This document shows positions 1 to 8,495 of a stretch of 64,000 nt of DNA, in pieces. This DNA is from Sphingomonas sp. 8AM (lineage in GTDB: Bacteria > Pseudomonadota > Alphaproteobacteria > Sphingomonadales > Sphingomonadaceae): positions 3,096,666 through 3,160,665 of the forward strand of contig NZ_LR733844.1 of the NCBI RefSeq assembly GCF_902506455.1, written 5' to 3'. Within the stretch, counting starts at the first letter, position 1; each line of letters opens with the position of its first letter. The position numbers and the translations under genes are program-made. A model generated the notes under the pieces. The model had not been told where the DNA came from, ran no database searches, and worked only from the letters and a program-made list of their open reading frames with translations.

Positions 1-290
1 AACAAACCGGACAATCGATCAATCCCGCTATCTCTAGCGAAAGACCGCTGTCCGTCTATGTGGCGACCAACAGAACCGCGCCTCAGTGGTGCGCCCCGTC
101 GGTGAAAAGCCCTCTACGGGGAGGAGCAGGTTCGGTCAAGCGATTCGGTGACACTTTTTTTGCTCCGGCGCGACGAACGTGCGTCAGCACCCGCACAACG
201 GGATCCGCGAACTTGTTGATCAAGGTGAGGTCGCGGACCGACGCGGCAGAACGGCTCATTGAACCGGCTTCGTTTCAGGAGCCCGGAGCC
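1..290. other. Leading stretch without a recognised gene
   Basis: Short open frames exist on both strands, but none gives a protein family I recognise and none has a convincing ribosome binding site. It precedes the broken dehydrogenase at 291 and probably holds its former promoter; no clear sigma-70 or EcfG pair was seen. Confidence 0.4.
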
Positions 291-1143
291 ATGACCGATC
301 GCCCCACCCCACCCTATCCCGAACAGCAGCAGTCGATGCCGGGCAGCACCGCTGCAATGACGCCGCGCCCCGACCATTGCGGGGACAGCTTTGTCGGCCA
401 TGGTCGGCTGACCGATCGCAAGACGTTGATTACCACGGCGATAGCGGGATCGGTCGGGCGGTCGCGCTGGCCTATGCGCGCGAGGGCGCTGATGTCGCGA
501 TCGCCTATCTCAACGAGCACGACGATGCCGCGGGAACCAAGCGGCTGGTCGAGGCGGCCGCGCGGCAGGCCTTGCTGGTCCCCGGTGACATCAGCCACCC
601 GGCCCATGCCCGCGCCGTGATTGACCGGACCGTGGCAGCGTTCGGCTGGATCGACGTGCTGGTCAACAACGCCGCGCACTAGGCGACTTTCCGGTCGCTC
701 GCGGACATCGCCGACGAGGAATGGCAGCTGACGTTCGCGGTCAACATCCATGCGATGTTCTATCTGTCGAAGGCAGCGCTGCCGTCATGCGTGCGGGATC
801 GTCGATCATCAACACGACCTCGATCAATGCCGACAGTCCAAACGAGCAGCTGCTGGCTTATACCACCAAGGGCGCAATCCACAATTTCACTGCCGGACTG
901 GCGCAGATGCTCGCAGACAAAAAGATCCGCGTGAACGCAGTCGCGCCCGGGCCGGTGTCGGCGGCGCTGATCCCCTCGACGATGCCGGCGGAGAAGGCGA
1001 AGGCTTTTGGGAGCAACACACCGCTGGGGCGTGCGGCGCAACCCGCCGAACTGGCACCGCCTTACGTGATGCTGGCCAGCGATGAAGCGAGCTACATCAC
1101 CGGCGCGACGATCCCCGTCACCGGGGGGCGTCCCTTCCTCTGA
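291..1143 (+). pseudogene. Broken short-chain dehydrogenase (YghA-type SDR)
   Basis: The pieces together read as one SDR of about 284 residues of the YghA type (N-terminal MTDRPTPPYPEQQQ lead, then a Rossmann domain). Three lesions are visible. After LIT near 433-440 one base is missing, so the nucleotide-binding motif continues as GDSGIGRAVALAY in another frame. A TAG at 680-682 follows VNNAAH, where homologues read on into an ATFRSL-like segment. A further one-base loss near 788-792, between SKAALP and MRAGSSIINTTS, shifts the frame again. The C-terminal part ends with the usual ITGATIPVTGG motif at the TGA of 1141-1143. Three separate inactivating changes argue for a real pseudogene rather than one sequencing error. 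The last frame still has an internal ATG at 787 but lacks the cofactor site. Confidence 0.8.
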
Positions 1144-1202
1144 CACAAGGCAGCGAGCCCTGTCCGTCGCGCGGGCAGGGCCGGTCTGCTATCAGGCACG
1201 CC

Positions 1203-3560
1203 ATGCCGATCCGTTCCCCGATCCACGCGGCGCTGGCGCTGCTGCTCCTGCTGTTTGCGCTGCCGGCCTTTGCGCAGGATGGCGACACCAGTCCGGCGAC
1301 ACGGCTGGCGCGTGCCGAGGCCGACGTGCGCGCCGTCGACCGCGCGATGGACCTGCGGGTCGACGACGATGCGCGAGGTGCCTTGCGCGAACGGATCATC
1401 GCTGCGCGCGTCGCCGCCACCGCCGCGACCGCCGATCTCGCGGAGCAACTCGCGCTGGTTGACGCCCGGCTTGCCGGGCTCGGTCCAGCCGGCGGCGCCG
1501 AGGCCGCGGACCTCGGCGCGCAACGCCAACGGCTGTCGCGTCAGCATGTCGCGCTCGATTCGAGCGTTAAGCGTGGGCGGCTGATCGGGGTCGAGGCGCA
1601 GCAACTCGCCGACGAGCTTGACCAGAGCGTCGCCGAGCGATTCAGCGCGACGATCGCCGCGCGCAGCCCGTCGCCAGTGATGCCCGCGTTCTGGGTGGCG
1701 GTGGTCGATGCGATGCCGCGTGATCTGCGGCGGACCGAAGGATATCTCGCCACGGGCGCCGACACGATTGCGCGCGGTCGCGGACAGATCTGGCCGGCGC
1801 TGCTCGGCCTGATCGCGGCGCTGGCGATCGGGTTTCCGGCGCGCGTCGCCGCGCAGCGAGTGGGACAGCGTTTCCTGATCGAGGATGCGCCGGGGCACCG
1901 TGTTCGCCGCTCCGCCGCCGCGATCTGGCGCGTGCTTGTCGGGACGCTCGCGCCGTTTCTCGCCATAGCGGTGCTGATCGCCGGGCTGGGCTGGGCGCGG
2001 CTGCTCCCGGCGAGCTGGGAAGCAAGCGCGGAAGCGCTGACCACCGCAACCACCTATGCCTGTTTCGCTTCCGCGGTCACCGGTGCGCTGTTGATGCGGC
2101 GCCAGCCGAGCTGGCGGGTTGCACCAATCGCCGACGACGTCGCGACAGAACTGCGGCCGTACAGCCTGTTGCTCGCCGCAATCGCATTCGTGAGCTATAT
2201 GCTGGAGGCGCTGAACGGCGCAATCGGCACCAGTCCCGCGGCGCAGAGCGCCACGCATGTGCTGGAGATCATCCTGCACCTCGTGCTGCTGGCCGGCGCG
2301 TTGCTGGCGGTCGGCCGGTTGCGCGCCAATCGTGCCGACGAAGACGGTACGGCACCGGTTCGTGCGGGTTTGGGGGCGGTGGCGTTGTTCGCGTGGCTGC
2401 TCGCGCTCGCGACGCTGGCGGCGCTGTTGCTCGGTTTCCTCGGCTTCGCCTTGTTCGTCATGCAGTTGATCGGCTGGAGCGTCGTGCTCGCGGCCGCAAC
2501 GTATCTGCTGATGGCCGCAGCCGACGACCTCGCGGTCACCATTTTCGCGCGGGACAGCGCGCTCGGGCGCGCCTTGTCACGCGGATTGGGGCTGCGGGGC
2601 GCGGTTGTCGACCAATTTGGCGTGCTTCTGTCCGGCGTGGTGCGCGTCACGCTCGCCCTGATCGCGCTCGGGCTGTTCTTCGTGCCGTTCGGGACCGGCA
2701 GCGGGATCGGCACGCTGGTGGCGCGGCTCGGGCTGCTGGCGCAAGGCGTGCAGGTCGGCGGGATCGCGGTGTCGCCGGGCGCGATCGTCCGCGGGGTCGC
2801 AGTGCTGTTCATCGGGCTGACGCTGGTGCGCGCATTCCGCCGTTGGCTGGAGGACAAATACCTGCCGGCCACCGATCTCGACGGATCGGCGCGCAACTCG
2901 GTCGGGCTGGTGGCGCGCTACGTGGGCACCGCGCTGGCGGTGATCTGGGCGCTGGCGTCGCTGGGGATCGGGGTCGAGCGGATTGCGCTGCTGCTGTCGG
3001 CACTGTCGGTCGGGATCGGCTTCGGCCTTCAGGCGATCACGTCGAATTTCGTCTCGGGGCTGATCCTGCTTGCCGAGCGGCCGATCAAGATCGGCGACTG
3101 GATCCGGGTCGGCACCGACGAGGGCGACGTCAAGCGGATCAGCGTCCGCTCGACCGAGATCGCGCTCGCCGATCATTCGACGCTGATCGTGCCCAATTCG
3201 GAGCTGATCACCAAATCGGTGCTCAACAAGACGCTGGCCGGGCCGCTGGGCCGCATCCAGATCCAGTTCTCGGTTCCGCTGGAAACCGAAGCCGATCGCG
3301 TCGCTACGATCGTGGCCGAGACGTTCGCCGCCGAATCGGATGTACTCGACGACCCGGCGCCCAAGGTGTTCATCGATTCGATCGCCGATGGCCGGATCGT
3401 CTTCAACTGCTTCGCGCATGTCGCCTCGCCACGCGTCGCCTATGGCGCGCGCAGCGCGATCCTGCTGACCTTGCTGCGGCGCTTTCGCTCCGAAAGCATT
3501 GACATAGGCACGGTCCCGCAGCGCATGGAACTGATCGGGCGGCACGAAGAGATAAATTAG
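1203..3560 (+). CDS. DUF3772 / MscS-family mechanosensitive channel
   Basis: 785 residues. A clear signal peptide (residues 1-24, ending PAFAQ) precedes a periplasmic DUF3772-like helical region (about residues 30-180), then about ten hydrophobic segments, then the MscS pore and beta domain near residues 590-690. The pore region shows GLQAITSNFVSGLILL followed by ERPIKIGDWI and the VPNSELI motif typical of MscS. Large MscS relatives of this design sit in the inner membrane and release solutes on hypo-osmotic shock; the DUF3772 domain has no settled role. ATG at 1203 is the first start that leaves an intact signal peptide. It lies 59 bases after the SDR pseudogene and ends 59 bases before the GGDEF-EAL gene, so it may stand alone. 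Confidence 0.9.
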   Translation: MPIRSPIHAALALLLLLFALPAFAQDGDTSPATRLARAEADVRAVDRAMDLRVDDDARGALRERIIAARVAATAATADLAEQLALVDARLAGLGPAGGAEAADLGAQRQRLSRQHVALDSSVKRGRLIGVEAQQLADELDQSVAERFSATIAARSPSPVMPAFWVAVVDAMPRDLRRTEGYLATGADTIARGRGQIWPALLGLIAALAIGFPARVAAQRVGQRFLIEDAPGHRVRRSAAAIWRVLVGTLAPFLAIAVLIAGLGWARLLPASWEASAEALTTATTYACFASAVTGALLMRRQPSWRVAPIADDVATELRPYSLLLAAIAFVSYMLEALNGAIGTSPAAQSATHVLEIILHLVLLAGALLAVGRLRANRADEDGTAPVRAGLGAVALFAWLLALATLAALLLGFLGFALFVMQLIGWSVVLAAATYLLMAAADDLAVTIFARDSALGRALSRGLGLRGAVVDQFGVLLSGVVRVTLALIALGLFFVPFGTGSGIGTLVARLGLLAQGVQVGGIAVSPGAIVRGVAVLFIGLTLVRAFRRWLEDKYLPATDLDGSARNSVGLVARYVGTALAVIWALASLGIGVERIALLLSALSVGIGFGLQAITSNFVSGLILLAERPIKIGDWIRVGTDEGDVKRISVRSTEIALADHSTLIVPNSELITKSVLNKTLAGPLGRIQIQFSVPLETEADRVATIVAETFAAESDVLDDPAPKVFIDSIADGRIVFNCFAHVASPRVAYGARSAILLTLLRRFRSESIDIGTVPQRMELIGRHEEIN

Positions 3561-3619
3561 TGCGCGCATAGGCGTTCCCCGCTACAGGGCGGCCGGGGTA
3601 AGTCGACGCGGGGGCGGAC

Positions 3620-5572
3620 GTGCTGAAGGTAAAGTGCCGGCGGATTTATCGCTGGTATGCAGAACTGGGGAATGACCCCCGTCTGGCAGTCGCGCAGATT
3701 GTCGCGCTGCAACGGCAATTAGCGTTCATTTACGCCGTGTTACTCGTCAATTCTCTGGCGATCGTCGTGACCCACCGTGATGTCGCGCCCTTCGCGCTGA
3801 GCACGATCGTCCCGATCGGTCTGTTCGCGCTCAGCAGCTTGCGGCTCATCCACTGGTGGCAGCGCGGCCGACGCTCCGAATGGCCGGGCGCCGCCGAGGC
3901 GCGTCGCCGGTTGCGGATCATCACCGTGCTCGGTCCGCTGCTCGCGCTTACCTACGTGTCCTGGTCGATCGCACTGCTCGACTATGGCAATCCGCTCCAG
4001 CAGGCGCATGTGATGATCTACGTGACGACCACGTCGATCGGATGCATCTTCTGCCTCAGCGCCCTGCCGCAGGCCGCGGTGCTGGTCGGCCTCGTCGTGA
4101 TGCCGGCATTCATCGTCGCCTGTCTCGTGCGGCACGACGTAATGTACATCGTCATTGCAGTGAACATCGCGCTGGTGCTGACGGTGCTGCTCCGCGTCCT
4201 CTTCAACAGCTTCGACCATTTCCGCCAGCAGGTGCGCTCGCAGACGCAGCTCGAGCGGCAGCATGACGAGCTGATCCGGCTGAACCACGACAACGAGCGG
4301 CTGGCGCATACCGACAGTCTGACCGGGCTGCCCAACCGTCGCCGCTTCCACGACGATCTCGCCGATCTGACGGCGCGCGGCGATGCGGCATCGTTCGGGG
4401 TCGGACTGCTCGACCTCGACCGCTTCAAGCCGGTCAACGACACCTTCGGCCACCATGTCGGCGATCTTCTGCTCGCGCAGCTCGCGGTGCGGGTGCAGCC
4501 GCTGCTCGGCGACGCGACCCTGTATCGGCTCGGCGGCGACGAGTTCGGCCTGCTCGTCCCGGGCGGCGCCTGTGCGGCCGCGATCGTCGGCGAGCGGCTG
4601 TGCGCCGCCCTGTCCGCGCCGTTCGCCATCGCGGAGCTGACGGTCACGGTCGGCGGCTCGATGGGGATCGCATTGTTCCCCGGCGCCGGGCACGTCGCGG
4701 CCGACCTGTTCGACCGCGCCGACTACGCGCTCTATCATGCCAAGCGGACGCAGGGCGGCGGGTTGTGTATCTTTACCCACGATCTGGAACGCGCGATCCG
4801 CCGCGACCGCGCGATCGAGGCGGCGTTGCACGCCTGCGATTTCGATGAGGAATTGCACCTGTACGGCCAGCCGATCGTCGGCGCGCGCAGCGGTCATGTC
4901 GAGGCGGTCGAGTTCCTGGCGCGCTGGCGCAGCCCGCTGATCGGCGACGTCGCGCCGGGCGATTTCATCACGGTCGCCGAGCGCTCGACGCTGATCCACG
5001 CCATAACGCTGGCGATGTTTCGCAAGGGACTGGCCGCAGTGCGGCTGTTGCCGCCGCATGTCGCGCTGTCGTTCAACGTCTCGGCCTGCGACCTTCATTC
5101 CCCCGCGACGCTGACCGCGATCGAGCGGGCGCTGCTCGCCTCGGGGGTCGCGCCGGCGCGAATCTGGGTCGAGGTCACCGAAACCGCGGTGATGCGCGAT
5201 CCGGCCGCGGCCGGGCGGGCGCTGCAACGGCTGCGCCGGTTGGGCATGAAGGTCGCGCTCGATGATTTCGGCACCGGACATTCCAGCCTCAGCACCCTCC
5301 ATCAACTACCGCTCGACAAGGTGAAGATCGACCGCAGCTTCATTGACGACCTCAAGGCGCAACGCGGCTGCACAGTGGTGGAGGCGATGGTCAGCCTGTG
5401 CCGCGCGCTGTCGCTCGACTGCGTCGCCGAAGGGGTGGAAACCGCCGACCAGCTCGAGACGCTGCTGCGAATGGGATGCGAGCATATGCAGGGCTTCCTG
5501 TTCGGGCAGCCGCTGCCGATCGCGATGCTTCCCGATGCGGTGCGGATCATCGGCCGGCGTGCAGCAGCCTGA
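3620..5572 (+). CDS. Membrane GGDEF-EAL cyclic-di-GMP protein
   Basis: 650 residues, GTG start. An N-terminal membrane block of about six helices (residues 30-185) is followed by a short coiled segment, a GGDEF domain with RLGGDEFG at residues 303-310, and a C-terminal EAL phosphodiesterase domain. The EAL signature itself reads EFL at residues 431-433, keeping the metal-binding Glu; the other catalytic motifs are present (FNVSACD, WVEVTET, DDFGTGHSS near 548, KVKIDRSF, VAEGVET). The protein could therefore make and break c-di-GMP, or use a GGDEF domain as a regulator of the EAL domain; sequence alone does not decide. No PAS or periplasmic sensor is seen, so the membrane helices are the likely input. 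Codon use is like that of the neighbours. Confidence 0.9.
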   Translation: MLKVKCRRIYRWYAELGNDPRLAVAQIVALQRQLAFIYAVLLVNSLAIVVTHRDVAPFALSTIVPIGLFALSSLRLIHWWQRGRRSEWPGAAEARRRLRIITVLGPLLALTYVSWSIALLDYGNPLQQAHVMIYVTTTSIGCIFCLSALPQAAVLVGLVVMPAFIVACLVRHDVMYIVIAVNIALVLTVLLRVLFNSFDHFRQQVRSQTQLERQHDELIRLNHDNERLAHTDSLTGLPNRRRFHDDLADLTARGDAASFGVGLLDLDRFKPVNDTFGHHVGDLLLAQLAVRVQPLLGDATLYRLGGDEFGLLVPGGACAAAIVGERLCAALSAPFAIAELTVTVGGSMGIALFPGAGHVAADLFDRADYALYHAKRTQGGGLCIFTHDLERAIRRDRAIEAALHACDFDEELHLYGQPIVGARSGHVEAVEFLARWRSPLIGDVAPGDFITVAERSTLIHAITLAMFRKGLAAVRLLPPHVALSFNVSACDLHSPATLTAIERALLASGVAPARIWVEVTETAVMRDPAAAGRALQRLRRLGMKVALDDFGTGHSSLSTLHQLPLDKVKIDRSFIDDLKAQRGCTVVEAMVSLCRALSLDCVAEGVETADQLETLLRMGCEHMQGFLFGQPLPIAMLPDAVRIIGRRAAA

Positions 5573-5608
5573 TGCGGGCGGGGGCGCTTGCTGGCGGGCC
5601 CTGCCCTG

Positions 5609-5683
5609 TTGCCCCGAAGCTGATCCAAAGGCTTCTTTTCTCGGTGTCCAAGAAGCAGGGCCCCGGATCAAGTCCGGTTCGAC
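5609..5683. repeat. Family B inverted repeat, degenerate
   Basis: Right arm GGCCCCGGATCAAGTCCGG matches the family B element at 14222-14309; the left arm (GCCCCGAAGCTGATCCAAAG) is diverged. Confidence 0.55.
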
Positions 5684-5771
5684 GTGGGCGGGAGCCGGAC
5701 AGCCAATGAAGAGGCCGATCAGCTTTGAAATCCCTAAGTCTCGATCGGCCATGATGACCTGGAGCCGAATT

Positions 5772-5847
5772 CGTCATTGCAAGCGTAGCGAGCAACCCAG
5801 GGCCGGACCGGGACGTCCTGGATTGCTTCGCTACGCTCGCAATGACG
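5772..5847. repeat. Family A inverted repeat, copy 1
   Basis: Arms CGTCATTGCAAGCGTAGCGA and its inverse (TCGCTACGCTCGCAATGACG) around a variable centre. The left arm has two changes from the consensus. Confidence 0.85.
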
Positions 5848-5936
5848 ATCAGGTTGACGGTGTCACGTCTCAAAGCGCGCAGAGTGGCGAGGACGTCGCG
5901 AGCGCCGGGTTGCGTGATTGCTGTGGCCTCTATCCA

Positions 5937-5964
5937 CGTCGCCCCGGACTGATCCGGGATGACG
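5937..5964. repeat. Short family B hairpin
   Basis: CGTCGCCCCGGA and TCCGGGATGACG face each other across a very short loop; looks like a collapsed family B element. Confidence 0.45.
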
Positions 5965-6084
5965 GGTGGAGAGGATGATCGGACCGGCATGCTGCTGTCG
6001 CCAGACGACATCGGCCACGCCACAACCGCCCGTAAAACATCACGATCCTTGTTGTGATTGCCGGCACATCCTAACGCGCCGCGG

Positions 6085-7290
6085 ATGCCGCGCCCCTTCG
6101 CTCCGACCTACCGGTTGCTCGCCGCTTTCTCGCTCGCGCATGCCGGGGCGGTAATCGGCTATCTGCCGTTCCTGTCGCTGCTGCTTCCGCTCAAGATCGA
6201 CCGGCTGGCCGGGGAGGCGCGGATCGGCTGGCTGACCGTGGCGGTGGTGCTCGGTGCGGCGACCGCGAGCGGCGCGAACGTCCTGTTCGGCTGGCTGAGC
6301 GACCGGTCGTTCGCGCGCGGCGGCGGGCGGCGCGGCTGGATCGCCGGCGGCCTCGTGGCGCTCGCGCTCAGCTATGCGGCGATCGCGCTGGCCGCACGAC
6401 CCGCGACGCTCATCGTCGCGGTGCTGGCGTTCCAATGCGCGGTCAATGCGGTGCTCGCGCCGATGATGGCGATCATGGCCGACGAAATCCCCGACGAGCA
6501 GCGCGGGCTGGCGGGCGGGCTGCTCGCGATCGGTCCGCCCGCGGCGGGGGCGGTGTCGGCGCTGCTGGTCGCCGACGCCGGCTGGACCGAGGCGGCACGG
6601 CTGGCGCTGATCGCCGCCCTGACGACCGTGGCGGTGTGCCCGCTGCTCATGATCCGCCGGCCTGCGGTTGCCGCAGCGCCGCGGATGCCCGAACTTGCCC
6701 CCGCGCAACGCCTGTGGGTCGCGAGCGTCGCGCGGCTGCTGGTCCAGCTCGCCGGTGGGGCGCTGTCGCTGTACCTGCTCTATTATTTCCAGACCGTTGC
6801 CGGCAGCGTCCCGCCGGCGACGCTCGCCGCGCGCGTCGGGACGCTGCTGACGATCAGCTATATCCTGCCGCTGCCGGTCGCGGTGCTCGCCGGCCGGCTG
6901 TCGGATCAGGCGGCGCGCCGCACGCCGTTTCTGGTCGGCGCGGCGAGTGTGGCGACGCTCGGGTTGCTGACGATGGCGACGGTGCCGCATCCGGTGGCAG
7001 GAGCGATCGGCTTCCTCGCCTATGCGGTCGCCGGGGCGGTGTTCCTCGCATTGCATCAGGCGTTTGCGGTGCGGCTGCTTCCCGACCCGCGCCACCGCGG
7101 ACGCGATCTGGGGCTCATCAACCTGTCGAATACCGTGCCGTCGCTGCTCGGCCCGCTGCTGACCTGGGCGTTGGCGACGCCCGGCGATTTCACGTTGTTG
7201 CTGGTGGTGCTCGCCGCACTGACGCTGGCGGGGGGCGTGCTGATCCTGCCGCTGCGCCGGGCGCGCACACCGGACGGCACCGGGCGCTAG
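6085..7290 (+). CDS. MFS transporter
   Basis: About 401 residues, almost wholly hydrophobic, with roughly twelve predicted membrane helices in two groups of six and a cytosolic loop motif GWLSDRS after helix 2, the position of the MFS motif A. It would move a small solute across the inner membrane; the substrate cannot be told from the sequence. The ATG at 6085 (MPRPFAPTYR) places the first helix normally; a TTG at 6058 would add nine residues without a better ribosome site. The gene converges with the LysR gene and the two stop codons share the palindrome CTAG at 7287-7290, so the genes overlap by four bases tail to tail. Confidence 0.85.
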   Translation: MPRPFAPTYRLLAAFSLAHAGAVIGYLPFLSLLLPLKIDRLAGEARIGWLTVAVVLGAATASGANVLFGWLSDRSFARGGGRRGWIAGGLVALALSYAAIALAARPATLIVAVLAFQCAVNAVLAPMMAIMADEIPDEQRGLAGGLLAIGPPAAGAVSALLVADAGWTEAARLALIAALTTVAVCPLLMIRRPAVAAAPRMPELAPAQRLWVASVARLLVQLAGGALSLYLLYYFQTVAGSVPPATLAARVGTLLTISYILPLPVAVLAGRLSDQAARRTPFLVGAASVATLGLLTMATVPHPVAGAIGFLAYAVAGAVFLALHQAFAVRLLPDPRHRGRDLGLINLSNTVPSLLGPLLTWALATPGDFTLLLVVLAALTLAGGVLILPLRRARTPDGTGR

Positions 7291-8078
7291 CGCCCGAGCG
7301 CCTCGACCAACGCCTGCACCTTGCGCTGCCGCCACTGCGGCGTGGGTGCGACGAGCCAATAACCCATCCGCGACGGCTGCGCCTCGCCAACCACCACGAT
7401 ACGTCCGGCGGCGATGTCGCGCGCCGCCAGCATCTCGGGCACCGTCGCGCGGCCCAGCCCGGCGGCCGCGGCGTCGATCGCCAGCCCGGCGTCGCCGACC
7501 CGCACCTGCCCGGCGCTGTCGGGTTCGGGGGCACCCGGCCACAGGATCGCAGTGTCCGCCGCGCCGGTAGCGCGCGCGACGGTCACCAGTCCCTCGCTTT
7601 CGATCGCCTCGCCCTCGTGCGGGCCCGGTCCCTCGCCCCAGCGGATCGCGAGGTCGAGGTTGGCCTCGGTAAAGTCCATCCCCTCGTCCGCCGCGACCAG
7701 TACGAAGCGCAGGTCGGGGTCGGTCGCGGCGATCTCCGCCAGCCGCGGGAGCAGCCATTTCTCGGTCACGTCGCGCGGGCAGGCGATCGTCAGTGACTTG
7801 GACGATTGCCCGGCCTGCATCGCGCGCACCGCTTCCTCGAATTCGAGGAACGCCTGGCGCAGCGGCGCCAGCCCCGCCTCGCCCTCGGGAGTCAGCTCAA
7901 GCCCCTTGGTGGTGCGGCGGAACAGCACCACGCCCAGCGTATCCTCCAGCGCGCGGATCTGCTGCCCGACCGCCGCCGGGGTCACTGCCAGCTCGTCGGC
8001 GGCGCGGGTGAAGGACAGATGGCGTGCCGCGGCATCGAGCACGCGCAGTCCGTTGAGCGGCAGATGGGTCCGCTTCAC
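7287..8078 (-). CDS. LysR-family transcriptional regulator (GcvA-like)
   Basis: 263 residues from the GTG at 8078. The first 65 residues form the LysR winged helix (LNGLRVLDAAARHLSFTRAA, then TPAAVGQQIRALE), followed by a periplasmic-binding-like effector domain. The LNGLRVFEAAAR-type opening and the short hinge are typical of GcvA-like regulators. It begins only 4 bases after the apaG stop, so it is probably transcribed with metZ and apaG, and it faces the MFS gene tail to tail. Targets are unknown; no divergent partner exists, which is unusual for a LysR gene, so it may act elsewhere. Confidence 0.87.
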   Translation of the reverse strand: MKRTHLPLNGLRVLDAAARHLSFTRAADELAVTPAAVGQQIRALEDTLGVVLFRRTTKGLELTPEGEAGLAPLRQAFLEFEEAVRAMQAGQSSKSLTIACPRDVTEKWLLPRLAEIAATDPDLRFVLVAADEGMDFTEANLDLAIRWGEGPGPHEGEAIESEGLVTVARATGAADTAILWPGAPEPDSAGQVRVGDAGLAIDAAAAGLGRATVPEMLAARDIAAGRIVVVGEAQPSRMGYWLVAPTPQWRQRKVQALVEALGR

Positions 8079-8082
8079 CGCG

Positions 8083-8481
8083 TCACTCCGCCACCGCGGG
8101 CGCATGAAGCGCGAAGCGCGGGATCGCGACGTCGAACACGCGTCCGTCCTCGGCCAGCATCCGGTAGCTGCCCTGCATCGCGCCGCTTGGCGTGGCGAGC
8201 GGACAGCCGGACACGTAGTCGTAGCTGCCCTCGGGCTGGATCACCGGTTGCTCGCCGACGACGCCCTCGCCCTCGACGGTGTGGCGCGCGCCGTTGCCGT
8301 CGGTGATGATCCAGTGCCGGGTCAGCAGTTGCACCGCGCCCGCGCCGTCGTTCTCGATGCGGATGTGATAGGCCCAGAACCAGCGCCCGCGCCCCGGCTC
8401 GGACTGTTCGGCGAGGTAGCTGACTGAGACGCGAACGGTGACATCCTCGGTCGTGGCGGCGTCAGTGAACAACGCCTCCAT
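8083..8481 (-). CDS. apaG: ApaG family protein
   Basis: 132 residues, about the family length. ApaG is a single fibronectin-like beta sandwich; its role in bacteria (cobalt/magnesium tolerance, diadenosine tetraphosphate level) is not firmly known. Characteristic segments are visible: RWFWAYHIRIEN, LLTRHWIITDGNG, GVVGEQPVI and GSYRML. It lies directly downstream of metZ. Two starts are possible: ATG at 8481 (MEALFTDAATT), which fits the usual N-terminus, or GTG at 8499, which overlaps the metZ stop as GTGA and would suit translational coupling. Confidence 0.92.
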   Translation of the reverse strand: MEALFTDAATTEDVTVRVSVSYLAEQSEPGRGRWFWAYHIRIENDGAGAVQLLTRHWIITDGNGARHTVEGEGVVGEQPVIQPEGSYDYVSGCPLATPSGAMQGSYRMLAEDGRVFDVAIPRFALHAPAVAE

Positions 8482-8495
8482 GCCGGTCGCGGTGC

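Larger units (their letters stand above)
5573..6084. other. Gene-free interval with degenerate repeats
   Basis: About 510 bases without a convincing gene. It holds a degenerate family B element (5609-5683), a family A copy (5772-5847) and a short family B hairpin (5937-5964). Small open frames here are formed by the repeats and are not credible genes. Confidence 0.6.

Noticed and set aside
377..682. 101-codon gene within the SDR region
   Set aside because: It is the middle fragment of the broken dehydrogenase, with an unlike N-terminal lead caused by the frameshift.
3740..5305. 521-codon minus-strand frame across the GGDEF-EAL gene
   Set aside because: Shadow frame rich in Arg, Asp and Gln typical of the reverse complement of high-GC genes.
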